DNA from: Paralvinella palmiformis
Lineage: Eukaryota; Annelida; Polychaeta; Terebellida; Alvinellidae
Reading direction: 5' to 3'
DNA: 64,000 bases
Assembly (NCBI GenBank): GCA_025642065.1
Contig: JAODUP010000673.1
Coordinates: 122,501 to 186,500 of the forward strand
Shown: positions 25,338 to 37,234 of the stretch, in pieces
How positions within the stretch are numbered: position 1 is the first letter of the stretch
How the letters are laid out: every line of letters starts with the position of its first letter
The notes under the pieces: model-generated
What the model was told of the DNA's origin: nothing
Databases searched by the model: none
Seen by the model: the letters and a program-made list of their open reading frames with translations, nothing else
Program-made: the position numbers and the translations under genes

Positions 25338-26703
25338 ATTTATAATAAGCTGTTATTACCCAGACCATTTATAACATTGCAAGTACATTCTTGTTCCAGT
25401 AATTAACTCGTATCGTTTATTTTTGTATCATTTACGGGACAAACCCATCTTAGTCTCTGTGAGGGATGGATGATTTCTAAGTTAGAATATAGAAATGAGA
25501 CATAAAATTAGATAATGAACAACATCATTTTACACTTTCTGTCAAATCCTTGTCATCCTGATATCCCGATTACACAACTACGTCTTCTCACTACACGGAT
25601 TGTGATATGACCTTCAACTCTTCGCCGATCTGTTTACGTTTTTGTCCAACTTTGGTCATCTGACGCACGAAGGGTGACGTTGGAGACATATTACTGGCCA
25701 ACCTGGATTCTTTCTCCGGATCGGCCAACGTCTGGAATGGACGCTGTCAGACTGAAGTCACGTCCGGATCCACAGCTCGTTGGTCTTATGACCGATGTTT
25801 CCGAAAAAGGTCTAGTTGGCGGTCGGCTGTTTTATAATTCTGTTTACTTTGGCATTCCGAAATGAAATCCATCATGATTTCACTTCGGGACAAACCATTA
25901 GTTGTCGTCGTTCCTTTGTTGGAGAACTCATTTTTTGAGCTCGCTATGAGTTTTTGAGCTCGCTATGAGTCGGGACTCTCGGCTGCGGGGATTTGGCGCA
26001 ATTTGTCTCTGGAAAGTAGCTATTTTCGTATGGAATTCTAGGAGGCGTGCATCAATGGCTAGTTATCTGCTGATATTGGAACATCGGATATTGGGGCAAC
26101 GTCTCGGTTGTGTTAGGATAAAGGTGCCCTGGGAATACGCGTCGACGAGGATTTTTCTGTTCATTTCGTGCTCAAAACTTGGAGTTTTCTGACAGACGAC
26201 GCCCTGGGAATTGGCCCTTTTTCGTTGTTGTTGTTGTTGTTGTTGTTCGGAGCTGTAAGTTTAGTACAATTTCTGGCTCGTAACTAGTCTCCTCCATCCC
26301 GAGAAAAACCTCATCTTATAAAACTTCAGTCTCCGCTTGGGAGGAACGATTCACCGTGAAGCTGGTTTAATTGGATTTAGCTCTAGCTTGTTTAGGTGGC
26401 CTTATTTAATAACATCAGCGAAGTCTGGACTGGGAATATATAATAATATAGTCTGGAAATTACTGGCAATTTAAGTCTGCGACAATATTCACAGACTGAT
26501 TGTCTGACTGGACATCTCACTGATTGGTCAGCTGGCTGGTAGGCTAGGTAACTGGACTGCCGGTTGACTGTTTGGAAGTCACTGACCCGTTCGTTGGCCG
26601 TATGACTGTTGGATTACTGGTACTATGTATATACATGTAGTTATTGTTCCACAGGACTGTCTCGTATAGAGTGGCTTACCTGTTGTAGCGTAGAGAATGG
26701 TGT

Positions 26704-26888
26704 GATGATGATGATGATGATGATGATGGTGATTGATGTTTTACGGCCACTGTTGTGCAGATGGTAGTCTGAGTGGGCCGAGCGACCTCCAAAGGTAATG
26801 AAGCGAAGTCAGATATGCCAACCCCGAGATTCGAACACGGGTGTTAGTGATCTGTGATCCCACACGCTATCGCTAGACCACGGAGAGT
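26704..26888 (-). mobile_element. tRNA-derived SINE, family A
   Basis: Reverse orientation: ATC tail (26704-26727), then gttttacggccac, gtgggccgagcgacctcc, aaggtaatgaagcgaag, and the head with B box complement gattcgaacacggg and ctagaccacgg. About 185 bp, full length. Confidence 0.85.
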
Positions 26889-28743
26889 GTTTGTGCGTGC
26901 GTGCGTGCATGTGTGTGGGGGTGTTTTTTCAGGATGCCTATATATTGTGGTACTTGCTCAAAACATCAACACCTATACATCCTCTAAAAACCTCCATAAA
27001 TTTATACAAAAATACATCTATACATTATTGAACTGAAGCAAACAAAAACCTCCACATATATATATATATATATATATGCTACTCATCAGCCTGTGGGACC
27101 CAGAAAATCCGCTTTACGTACGTGACAACTGTGTCATGCCCACAGGGAAGCGTTTGTATGTAGGCTACGTACATAAAGCGAAAGCACATACAAAATATAC
27201 CATTTGACACCACAGCTCGCAGCAAACAATACGTGTGTGTGTGTGTGTGTGTGTGTGTGAAAAGGCACTGACAATGGATTTTCATACTTGTGCATTTAAC
27301 ATTTTACAACGACAACCCACGCACACACACATATACACACACTCGCATGCCTGTACATTACAGACGCACCTATTTTAATGTCACTTTCATATATGATATG
27401 ATCAGTAGGTTACGAGTGACACCTGTCTTGCCATTAAGCTCGTGTCTTATCAGCTACGTGTTTGCTTACATCAGTTCTGTGATCGTCAACTGCACGAGTA
27501 CAGGTCTGATTAAATGGAGTCTATTGTCATTGTTAAATATTTAGCTTCCTGTAGACTGATTGCTGATTAGGTGTCAGCAGGTGCTTCACATTGTCATTAC
27601 GGTGATAAATATTCCAGATTAAATTGTAAATTTTCCAGATTTACAAGTCATAAAAGTGGCTTAAAATACCACAGAATAAAAGCTGCAATATTCAATTGTT
27701 ACAGTTAATCCAGTGTAGACTAGAATACAACAGAAGCAGATATGTTATAGTGAGCTTTTAAAAGTACACTACCATTTGAAACAATAGCTAAATAGAACTT
27801 TATGGCATGGCCAGTTCCGTGGTAATCAAAATGAGTTTGGTTTACCAAAAGTACCGTCATCCTGTTTGTTACGATTAGCTGCTGGAGACCTAAATTGGTA
27901 CACAACGAATATTCAAATACTGTTTAAAATGTCAATCTCACAAAAATGTGAACATATTCGGGTTTTTTTCCCAATATCTTGAAGATCTCTTTCTGGTGGC
28001 ATAATTAGGCAAATGTTTGACCCCTGTTTGCTCTATTATTTCTAAAATAATTCGTAATCCATATTATTCCATATTATTTAGAATTTTATATAACAGACAA
28101 GGTATTGTAACATATGATTAATTAACATAACATCTGTTCGCCAGCGACCAATTATGTTTGCAATTTATTTATTTTCCAGAAACTTATTTTAAATAGCTTT
28201 TTGGAAAATATTTGACGCTATACAGTTATAGTAAAATAATTGTAATTTGTTCTACCCTCTCATTGTACTACTACTACTACTACTACTACAATGACAACAA
28301 CATCAACTACTATTATTATTGATACTAATACTAGTTATCATTATCATTAAGATTATGACCAAATTAGTATCGCAGTATTCACTATCTTAGTCTACATTAA
28401 AACATTTATAAAAGTGGTTAACAATGTCTGTGTGTGCGCATGCGCGCGCGCGTGCATGCGTGTTACAACATAAAGAAGCAAACGCTGATTTGTAATGATT
28501 TATGACCCTATAAATTATTAAATTATTGATAACATTTCAGCTGCGAGATTAAACACAAAAAAAGGACATTAATTGGATCATACTTTTTATGGGATTTTAT
28601 TTCCAATCGTTTAGCTCTAAGATTATTTCAACCAAAAGACGTCTTTCCAGCTTCCGTGATCCTCAACATCGGATCGTCGTTGTGGTGTATTCGGTTTAAC
28701 TTTTTCTCTACAACGTAATTAAGTCGTTTCTTTTTGCTTCCAG

Positions 28744-28912
28744 TGATGCGGCTAACCAAGCCATCGCTGATGGCTTCTCAGCGACTGTCATGCGATCCAC
28801 GAGATTTGCCACAAGATGCCTTTCAGACGATGATGATACACGACTTGGCAGCACCGAAAGGACTTGATCACTTCTCACTCGGAGAACTCTTAACGCTGCC
28901 ACAGAATTTCGG
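28744..28912 (+). CDS. TRAPPC13: TRAPPC13 exon, first one found
   Basis: The acceptor is a pyrimidine tract ending in ttccag and the donor is gg|gtaaca. It encodes (V)[13 protein letters not shown] through [11 protein letters not shown], matching the start of the DUF974 domain. The exon starts in phase with the last two bases of a Val codon, so an upstream exon must end with one base of that codon unless the ATG at 28746 is the real start. No convincing partner ending in Lys + g|gt was found between 14 and 28.7 kb. Confidence 0.93.
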
Positions 28913-31592
28913 GTAACACGACATATTGATATTTGCTTTGGTTGCTTGTGTTTTTATTGTTATTATTATTATTGTGATTGTGGTGACGATGGTGTTGGTT
29001 ACTTAAAATACAACTCCCTCGGTCAGCTGGTACAGAGTGGCATTGTCAAAAGGAACTAATTTCTTTCGTGTTACTCCGTTGATTGGTTTTGGGCGAAGTG
29101 CTCCCCGTTCGCATCGGAACTGTAATGGGAATATTTCTTTACGATTGATTAATGGCCTTGCTATTGTCGTGTAGTTAAGCGTGATAAACGTAGGATAAAT
29201 ATTTTATTCGGTGGTCTCGATGAAAGCGTCTATTTTGTCATATTTGTATGGCTGTAATGTCGGGGGTGGGGGGATGATAATATCAGCTTCAGCTGGTACA
29301 GTACCACGTTAACCAAATGTAATCTCTTACATGCAGGAATAAAAATATCTCTGCCATAACTCATTAGTAACGCAGAGACTGTTGTTGTAGCTATACACCG
29401 ATTCGATGTGTCGGCCAAATGAGACAAATATCCGATCACAACTTCTAGAAGTCTGATCGGGCATAAAATGGAAACTGTTCGGGGACACGACAAAATGTTT
29501 TATTAATCTTTGTCACCCGATGTTTAATGTCAGAGACAGAAGTCTAGTTGAAATGAAGCTTGCCGATTGTGGGATGCTTTTATGAAAATGAATTGCGTGG
29601 CCCGTAGCGTTACTCGGTTAATTTGGATTCAACTGCCGACCTACATTAGTCTGACTGAATGACAGAATGAAACATCGTCAAAAACAAATTTGGCAGCTTT
29701 AGGGCCATTTAATGTGTCTGTTAAATAAGTAATCGGATATTTCCCTAAGTTTATTGATTATCCGCCTTTGACCTTAATAATTGATTCTTTAGAGCTTGAT
29801 AAACAATGCCTGATCATGACGTTCTCCAGGAAGGGGGGGGGGTGTATTGAAATAATAGCCTCTGGTAGTTAATTAATTTCATCGAATAAAAATACTACAC
29901 CCGATTCTGTTTACATAGTTTTGATTTTGTAATCTCCTCAACGCATCCTCCAGTTTGAATAGTAATCCGTATATTTTTTTCTAAAACCAGAGCCTTACAG
30001 ATAAGGTTGCCTAAATGTAAAACAAATTATTTACTTTACTGAAGATGCTGTCTTTTCCGTAATCTTCATTAATCTGTAATTTAACACCAATCGCTAGTTC
30101 ATCAAGTACAGTTTATATTATTATATATCATTGTATGCGTCAACAAATTATAATATTAAATGGTTAGGTGAAGGTGGACAATCTTGATCTTTAGAGTGCT
30201 CAGTGTTAAGCTGATTGAATTGATAAACTCTCTCATTATATTTATATATATGTGTGTGTGTATTAACTCAAGCTCCCCCCCCCCACATTTTCTTAAGAAT
30301 AGTTATGATCATATTTATGCATTGTTGTTGAAGACTGTTTTAAACAAGTATTTATTAAGAATATCTGTAATATTGATTTAGCATATTTAGAGCTTTCTCT
30401 GCATCCTTTTGGGTTCAGTATTTAGAATTCTTCTCGTCTTCTTGCGTGTCAAAATGGCACCCCATAGTAAGGAGGATGAAATTTAATGGCATGTTATGAC
30501 AATATATGTCTTAGTAATATCCTTACTCTCTCAGTCATTACCCAGCAAATAATCCTTTATTCTTCCTTGGTCATTGTTGTTGTTATTGTTGACGGTTTTT
30601 GATGATTAAAATTACCAGTTTGTACAATTTAATAATTTGAGTCTATCATAATGTGCAAATGTTCATTTAACTTGCACCACATCATAATGTGTCCCATAAT
30701 CCAGTGTTCGAGTTTTTATTATCAAATTTTGTGTGTGGTGCGCGCGCGCGCTCGCACCTGATTAGTCTAAGCTTTATCTTCTTAGTTTCGTAATTTTTAT
30801 TTCCAGGAACATATTTCTCGGAGAGACGTTTTCCAGTTACATTAGCGTACATAATGACAGCACTCAAACATGTCGTGACATTCTCGTCAAGGTAATTTGT
30901 AGCAGATTTTTTTACATTTTAACAAGTAGGTGTACTTTAAAAAACATTTATTTACAGAAGGTCTCCTGTTAACAAACTTTCTCCCTCACACCATTCACAG
31001 ATCTTGGCTAAAACATATAGCATTTATATATGGATATATGCCGGGCAATAAATTGAGTGCTGTTTGGTTGATTGTGTCGTTCTACATCAGCTGATAGATG
31101 TTATTATTTTTAGGCTGATCTACAGACGAGCTCTCAGCGGCTGACATTGTCCTGGTGTTTGTAGTGATCCCGTCACAGAGCTGACTCCAGGAAAGAGGAT
31201 AGACAACGTTATACATCATGAAGTAAAGGAACTTGGCACTCATGTGTAAGTGGGTTGTGTGTATGTAATAATAATAATAATATGTGACATTTAAATAGCG
31301 CCCTATTCAGCTAGAAGCTGCTCTGAGGAGCTTTACAATATTATTATCCCTGACTCAGACCTGTTTCGACCCAGCACACATCTCAACTTCCAAGGGAGCA
31401 TACAACGCATGCTGCCATTATAGGCACAAAGCGTTATTCGAACACATAGGCATAGCATCCTGTCAGGTACTAATTTTTTTATGGATGAGTGAACCAGTCG
31501 CCACATGATGGCATTGGAGCTCACAGAGCCTCGAACCCGCAATCATTCAGCTACAAGTCCTATGCTCTAACTAACTGTGCTATCACAGCTTG

Positions 31593-31634
<42 letters not shown>

Positions 31635-34032
31635 ACAATACTAAATCTCTAAAATACACATATGTGCCATATTCCTCCACTGTATTATTGTACCCCTATT
31701 TCAGTCTTGTCTGTACGGTGAGCTACATAACACAGAATGGAGAAAAAATGTACTTCAGAAAGTTTTTTAAGTTTCAGGTATGTTTCAAAATGAAATTTTA
31801 GTCCCAGTGATTGTCTCCTATGCATTATATGAATGTGTGTGCATGCGTATGTGTGTGTGTGTATTTACAGTTCTCGTGCTCGTTGTTTGTTTTAAGTAAT
31901 TACTATGGATATAAATAAGTATGGAAATGTAACTTTTTTCAGGTATTAAAGCCTCTTGATGTTAAAACACGATTCCACAGTACAGAGGTTAGTATGACTA
32001 TAATACAATAGACAATATGATAGTAGTGCCAAGAATACTGAAAACGCTATCTTTAGTGAGAGATATGGCTATTGTAATTGTTGTCTCTTCTTTCAAATGA
32101 TATCATCTACACTTATGACTGCACATAAACACACACACACAAACATACGAGGAGAGAGAGAGAGAGAGAGAGAGAGAAATGCATCAAGATGGACATATAT
32201 AAAATGACACTTTAAGTTCTGACACAAAAAGCTAAGAAGCAGATTTATCATTTATAAATGTTTCTGTTATATTGCTAACCAATAAGATTGTTGTAAGTCA
32301 GTCCGATATCGTTATCAGTTAAAAATTGTCAATTAGTGATTATCGTATATTTATGTTTGTATAAAGATCATCGCCATCATCCTAAAGTAACACTCCCACT
32401 GACGTCATCAGTCAGTTTAACAAAGAGTAGTAATGGATGGATGAATTAACACTCACTAAGACAAGTCTGTCTGAAGAAAACAAAACTATATTGTTTTTGG
32501 ACATTGCCATATGACATGAGGACAAAGGTGTAAAACTGGTCATTGTCGTCATGATATAACCTCTCCCTCCCCCCCCCCCCCTGTTATAACCACTCACTCA
32601 CAAGCCTTGGACACACATATATATAATATCTCAGGAGGGCTGACATATGTATGATTCCATTGTCTAACAATCCGGGTAATCGAAGTTCTAACAATATACC
32701 ATCTGTAGATTGATGGAGAGACACCTGTATGCACACACACACACACACACAAACGTCTTAATTCTAATACTTCGAGACACACAGAAAGACTTTTTTTAAA
32801 CGTGCATGCAAGAATGTACACACCTAAGCTGATGTACTGTTGGAAATGAAAAAACTGGATAAAACAGTAATTTATACTCTGTATTACAATGAAAATCTTT
32901 ATTGCAGATGCATGTTATTTAATAAATTGCCATTTATATGCATATACTATCAGTCTCATTTTAACAAAATTGAGTTAATACTTGCTGAAGTCATGTTATC
33001 AATATTTTTATTTTATTTATGTTATTTTATGTACAGAATGTGTTTCTGTGTGTTCTTAAGAGATGCTATTTATTTCAGCAGAACCAAGAAGGGGTAATGT
33101 TTTGATTTATTTTTTCCTGTATGGCTTATCATTACATAGTTTTAGCTGTATATATTAATTAACATAACTTTCTGTAGAAAAAAGTGTGATATTTTTATGT
33201 GGAAGCTTCTGGTGTGACCAGTTTAATCAGAGTTTTGTAAAAAAGCACATGCACTGACTTGATATTAGAGTTGTGTTATTCTGTGTGTGTACTGATCGAG
33301 TGATTCATTTAACCTGGGCATTGATCCATCCAGAGGTGTTTTTTCATAATTTGTAATTCTTTGTGAGTTCACACACTTTTAACACACACAGTAACACACA
33401 CACGAAGAAATTATTCATAGTAATTTTTATATTAATAAGTGGCATCACCTTCTCATCTGTATCACGTTTAATTATTTCTCCTGACAGGATCAGACTGTAA
33501 GTCTTATCTTAACCACAATGTTTGTTGTATTCGGTGATGGTTTTTGGATCAACTTTTAATAATAACAACCCGTTGATTGGTTTTAGAGTTAGCAATACCT
33601 CAGACTGTTATGCGTTTGTGTCGTACATAAGCCCGACTGAAAAATAGCAGCACCTCCCCGCATTTATGATTGTCACTCGATTGAAAGTGATGTTTTATTC
33701 AAGGAAATATTTAACATTTATCCAACTGATCACTTATTGGTGATGGTAACACTTTTATGTTGCTTGGTTACTGCTGTCTACATTTCTCCTTGTTTATTCC
33801 GTTTGTTTATTTTGATGTGTTATCTTTTTGTTCGATAGGTTTTTTATTCGTTCTCTGATAATTCACAATTGAGATGAGAAATTTAATCTCCGTCATTAAT
33901 TAAGTGTGATGGGTGTATCGTCGAAATATAATTTTCATTGGTGTCTGGGTCGGTGTGCACACGTGTTAGAGAGAGAATTATATCAGACTAAAGTCTTGTT
34001 GTGTCTGTGTAGTTTTATGTTCATTTAAGGAT

Positions 34033-34087
<55 letters not shown>

Positions 34088-37066
34088 TGTGTGAATGTGC
34101 ATGCACATACACACAAACACAGTATTCTCAAAATATGTAAGATTGTTCATTATATTAAACAATTACTTTCAGGATGACGAAGTGTACCTGGAGGCACAAA
34201 TACAAAATATTACACCTGGACCCATCTTTATGGAAAGAGTAATGTTAGAACCATGTGAGCAGTATACAGTAAAACAACTTAATATTGATAATACCAGTGA
34301 TAGGTAAGTTTCTTAATTTGTGTGGAGGGGGGTACTGGTAATTACCTTATCATGCCATTTCAGTTTTTGTTATTGTGTTTAAAGTCTCGAATAAAGTAGA
34401 CGATTAATATTATTTTGTAAATTTTGTCTTATTTATTTCCACAATTTTTAGATGTACAAATAATGCTGGACCTTTTTACGATAGAAGATATATTTAGATA
34501 ACATACATTTTCTGGTAGATGATTTTATTACTGAGTAATATGCCATATCATGTTCATGTGGTTGAAGTAGTTTTTTATTTCTTCGTTTCAAACACCATCT
34601 GTACATGCAGCGAACAGAGTATGTTCGGAAAGGCTAACTACATGAGTCCACTAGATGTACAGCAGTATCTATATTGTCTGACCCCTCGTTCAGAAGTCTG
34701 TGCCAATCCACGTTTACTGAAGGGCATTACAAACATTGGCAAACTAGACATCGTGTGGAAGAAGAACATGGGAGAGAAGGGACGGCTACAGACCAGTGCT
34801 TTACAACGTGTAGTATGTATACATGACTATACACCAACATGGATTTTACATTGATCTTAATGCCCCCAAAAACATCGTGTCTTTATTATCGTTTTTATAT
34901 TTGGAGGCACATATTATTTAGAAAAAGCCTGCCATAACTTGAAATATTTAGCTTTTCACTTTATCAGCGGTCAACTCCAGAAAAAGTATTATTTACTTAC
35001 TGTTCATTCATGCAGCCTGCATTCATCTTCTTACCAGTTATTATCAAAAACTACATTGGCTACCTGTTACACAGCATATCCATTTCAAGATTTTATTAAT
35101 AACTTATAAATCTATTAATGATATGGCACCAGAATACCTGTGTGAACTGGTGTCCATTAGAAAGTCATCCCGAAAACTCGGGTCATCCAGTCAGATACTA
35201 TTGCAGGTGCCATTGTCTCGGCTCAAGTCATATGGTGATTGTGTGTTTAGTGTTGCAGCCCCCACTTTGTGGAATAAGTTGCCGGCGTATATTAGAAATG
35301 TGTCGTCTCTTGAATATTTTAAATCCGTTCTAAAAACACATCTATTCAAGGTCTCTTTCACAGATAAATAATAATTATCTTTTAAATTTCTTATAGGGTT
35401 TTTACTGATATATTATTTGGGGTATTATTATATTACATATTATTTGTACAGCGTATTTGAATGGTTCTTGCTAGTAAGGGTGCTTTATTAAATATACATT
35501 ATTATTATTATTTTTCTTGCAACTAAAAGGTTACATTGCTGAGAATCCTCAGATAATGTTAATTTATGACGCCTCTTGCTGTTCACCATCAAGTCTGTAT
35601 ATTCTCATCGATGATCATTCCTGCCAGTATCTGATCATAAACTGACTAGATTAATAAAGGAGTTTTATCTGATAATAGGCACCAGGTTATGGAGATGTAC
35701 GAGTCAAAGTGGAACAGCTGCCAGACGCTGTGCCATTAGAAACGAAATTCACCATCAAAGTGCGGTTAATTAACTGTAGGTATGTATGGGCGTAATGGTG
35801 ACATTTGGTGTTAGCTAAACAATAGGATTATCAGACTATATGTAGTTTACGCTATCCCTGTATGAGGTCAACGATTTGCATAACATTTTATCAATCACGT
35901 GTTTTCCTTAGCAAATGAAAAAATCCAGCTGTTCAACACCTCCAAGATGTAACATAAGATCTGTTTTATATTGTAGGCAGACGTTTTGGCCAGCTATTTT
36001 TTGAAGATAGGACGTTTTGGCCAAATATAAAAAGCAAACAAATATAATATCTTGTGTTTATTATCTCAAAATGTACATTTATGACATAAAAAGGGAAGTC
36101 ATTTCATATTTTATTTATAGACATGTGTGAACTACAAATGATTAATGAAATGATAAAATGTTAATGTTTTGATGTTGGTTCTGTATTTAACTGAAGTTTA
36201 TTTCTCCATGGCTTCTCACAGTTACATATATTATACATATATATCTTACTCCTATGTCCTTGTTAATTGTTTAAATTGTATATGGTTTGGGATCCTGGTT
36301 GTGTATTTTACTATATGTCTCTTCAATACTATTGTGCAGGTTACTGTATTCATCTCCTAACTGGAAGTTGTATTAATAAAATAACAAATAAAGCAAATTT
36401 GTCTAAAACGTCCTATCTTCAAATAATAGCTGGCCAAAACGTCCTAGATTCCATAACAACCACCCTTATTTTAGGAAATTGAGATTCTGCCTGTATGAAC
36501 CTAGATCTTGTTCAAACACAAATATGTTTTTACTAGTTTAAGTGTCTATAGATCTTTTCATATTAAACGTGTGAAACAATTCTTACAGCTGTAATTTTTT
36601 TTCAGCGAGAGAACGATGGATCTGAAGTTAAATTTACAGAACACCATGTCCCTAGGTTTACTCTGGTGTGGTATATCGGGACGTGAGCTAGGCCAGTTGG
36701 GGCCAAATACATCAATGGTCTTGGATCTAAATCTGATAACCATTAGAACGGGTCTACTGGTAGGTTTGGTCACCGAATGGCCAGAGTTTGTGTAAATAGA
36801 AAATAAATACGGAGGCTTTAATATGATGTGTGATAACCGGATGTGTGATAAATGTATTTCTTGTCCATTATTTCATTGTGCCTCTGAACTTTACATTTCC
36901 AGACTGAAATCTGAATAATTAATGCAGCGAAATAAATTTCTCATTGCAGACAATATCCGGTTTACGTCTGACAGACACTTTTCTGAAAAGGACTTATGAA
37001 CACGATGAATTGGCACAGATCTTCGTTTACCATGACTGCGACAGCATCACCGCCAACACTGCATAA
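28744..37066 (+). CDS. TRAPPC13: TRAPPC13 (trafficking protein particle complex subunit 13), 11 coding exons seen, N-terminal exon missing
   Basis: The protein is a metazoan TRAPP subunit with a DUF974 domain, acting in vesicle tethering and Rab1-directed exchange at ER/Golgi and autophagy membranes. Exons joined in phase give about 405 residues; the human protein is about 417. Recognisable blocks in order are [119 protein letters not shown] and [18 protein letters not shown]. Exons: 28744-28912, 30807-30891, 31114-31245, 31705-31777, 31943-31987, 33488-33496 (microexon), 34173-34303, 34611-34812, 35679-35779, 36606-36759, 36950-37066. All introns are GT..AG. Exon 31114-31245 has one base too many. 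The first exon seen begins with 2 nt of a split Val codon; either a short coding exon upstream was missed or translation starts at the ATG at 28746. Introns host LINE, SINE and TIR elements. Confidence 0.95.
30807..30891 (+). CDS. TRAPPC13: TRAPPC13 exon [14 protein letters not shown]
   Basis: The acceptor is tttccag and the donor is aag|gtaatt. It encodes [18 protein letters not shown] then [10 protein letters not shown], nearly identical in type to the vertebrate protein. It completes the split Gly codon of the previous exon and ends on a full Lys codon. Confidence 0.94.
31114..31245 (+). CDS. TRAPPC13: TRAPPC13 exon with a one-base frameshift
   Basis: The acceptor is ttttag and the donor is catgt|gtaag. 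The first 13 codons read [13 protein letters not shown] in the frame set by the previous exon, which then runs into TAG about 12 bases later. From about 31155 the conserved protein continues one base over as [18 protein letters not shown] followed by [13 protein letters not shown]. The exon is 132 nt, whereas a length of 3n+2 is needed to join its neighbours, so there is one extra base (or two missing) near 31150-31156. Strong conservation on both sides argues for an assembly or sequencing error rather than decay. Confidence 0.9.
31268..31592 (-). mobile_element. tRNA-derived SINE, family E, in TRAPPC13 intron
   Basis: Reverse orientation: AAT tail (31268-31281), body gcgccctattcagc...gctttacaat, and a tRNA-like head at the right (complement of gggttcgagg and gtgatagcacagttagtta). 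Followed by a (GT)n. A related tail piece is at 11947-12015. Confidence 0.72.
31705..31777 (+). CDS. TRAPPC13: TRAPPC13 exon [13 protein letters not shown]
   Basis: The acceptor is atttcag and the donor is cag|gtatgt. It encodes (V)[17 protein letters not shown] then RKFFKFQ, the most conserved strand of the DUF974 domain. The 73 nt complete the split Val codon exactly. Confidence 0.94.
31943..31987 (+). CDS. TRAPPC13: TRAPPC13 exon [15 protein letters not shown]
   Basis: The acceptor is ttttttcag and the donor is gag|gttagt. The exon is 45 nt (15 codons, phase 0 at both ends) and aligns with the vertebrate block [15 protein letters not shown]. It is followed by a ~2.2-kb intron holding the putative microexon. 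Confidence 0.92.
33488..33496 (+). CDS. TRAPPC13: Putative TRAPPC13 9-nt microexon (D-Q-T)
   Basis: The sequence tctcctgacag|gatcagact|gtaagt gives a strong acceptor, nine bases and a perfect donor, in phase 0. It would add Asp-Gln-Thr exactly where vertebrate TRAPPC13 carries a short optional insert (recalled as SDLSSV) between NAE and TDEVFLEAQ. Skipping it also keeps frame. The splice signals are seen in the sequence; use of the exon is inferred. Confidence 0.55.
34173..34303 (+). CDS. TRAPPC13: TRAPPC13 exon [12 protein letters not shown]
   Basis: The acceptor is actttcag and the donor is gatag|gtaagt. It encodes [20 protein letters not shown] followed by [13 protein letters not shown], matching the vertebrate block with TDEVFLEAQIQN. 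It lies just after a long GT microsatellite (34037-34093). It ends on two bases of a Ser codon. Confidence 0.94.
34611..34812 (+). CDS. TRAPPC13: TRAPPC13 exon [19 protein letters not shown]
   Basis: The acceptor is catgcag and the donor is cgtgta|gtatgt. It encodes [20 protein letters not shown] and [20 protein letters not shown], then LQTSALQRV. Its 202 nt join exactly to the APGYGDV exon. Confidence 0.94.
35005..35519 (+). mobile_element. 3' end of CR1/L2-like LINE in TRAPPC13 intron
   Basis: It is nearly the same sequence as 52930-53416. An intact 82-codon end (35123-35371) carries [28 protein letters not shown] and [13 protein letters not shown], followed by the shared 3' UTR and (ATT)n tail. 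It is a 5'-truncated insertion in the sense orientation between the exons ending at 34812 and starting at 35679. Confidence 0.88.
35679..35779 (+). CDS. TRAPPC13: TRAPPC13 exon [15 protein letters not shown]
   Basis: The acceptor is gataatag and the donor is tgtag|gtatgt. It encodes [20 protein letters not shown] then [13 protein letters not shown], as in the vertebrate Ig-like C-terminal part. The preceding intron carries a LINE 3' fragment (35005-35519), and the following one an inverted-repeat element. Confidence 0.93.
35979..36445. mobile_element. MITE-like element with ~44-bp terminal inverted repeats
   Basis: The left end (35979-36022: gacgttttggccagctattt...gaagataggacgttttggcc) and the right end (36402-36445) are inverted copies differing at a few positions. 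Each arm carries the motif GACGTTTTGGCC twice. The ~380-bp AT-rich interior has no coding capacity. It lies in the TRAPPC13 intron 35780-36605. Target duplication is not clear. Confidence 0.75.
36606..36759 (+). CDS. TRAPPC13: TRAPPC13 exon ERTMDL...[12 protein letters not shown]
   Basis: The acceptor is ttttttcag and the donor is ctactg|gtaggt. It encodes (S)[17 protein letters not shown] then [16 protein letters not shown]; the WCGISGR core is shared with vertebrates. The 154 nt fit the phases of both neighbours. Confidence 0.94.
36950..37066 (+). CDS. TRAPPC13: TRAPPC13 last coding exon and stop
   Basis: The acceptor is cattgcag. It encodes [20 protein letters not shown] then [18 protein letters not shown] and TAA at 37064-37066. 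The vertebrate counterpart is [20 protein letters not shown]. The stop lies 981 bp from the stop codon of the convergent SGT gene. Confidence 0.95.
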   Translation, partial: TISGLRLTDTFLKRTYEHDELAQIFVYHDCDSITANTA

Positions 37067-37228
37067 TCAAAAAAATATATGTTCTTGAATACTTTCCTTC
37101 CATAATAATTAATATACAGTTGTTTTCTTTTGTCAACAACTGGATGAGTCGAACAGAATTCTGTACTGGATTGATATCCAGATTTGACATAAGACATAAT
37201 AATTTATCGTGCTTGTATGCTGAATAGT

Positions 37229-37234
37229 AATAAA
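37229..37234 (+). terminator. TRAPPC13 polyadenylation signal AATAAA
   Basis: AATAAA lies 163 bp after the TRAPPC13 stop and is followed within 30 bp by a GT-rich stretch (tgtattgtgtgtattg), the usual downstream element. This predicts cleavage near 37245-37260. Confidence 0.5.

Larger units (their letters stand above)
24500..28740. other. 5' flank of TRAPPC13, no coding exon found
   Basis: 24.5-26.4 kb is GC-richer and CpG-containing. A perfect donor (agct|gtaagt) at 26254/26255 could end a non-coding first exon of TRAPPC13. This is a candidate only. The only element recognised is the SINE at 26704-26888. Confidence 0.4.

Noticed and set aside
25674..26192. Frames that could be a TRAPPC13 start exon
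   Set aside because: No Met-initiated segment ends in the needed phase with residues like the family's N-terminus; the donor at 25808 is poor.
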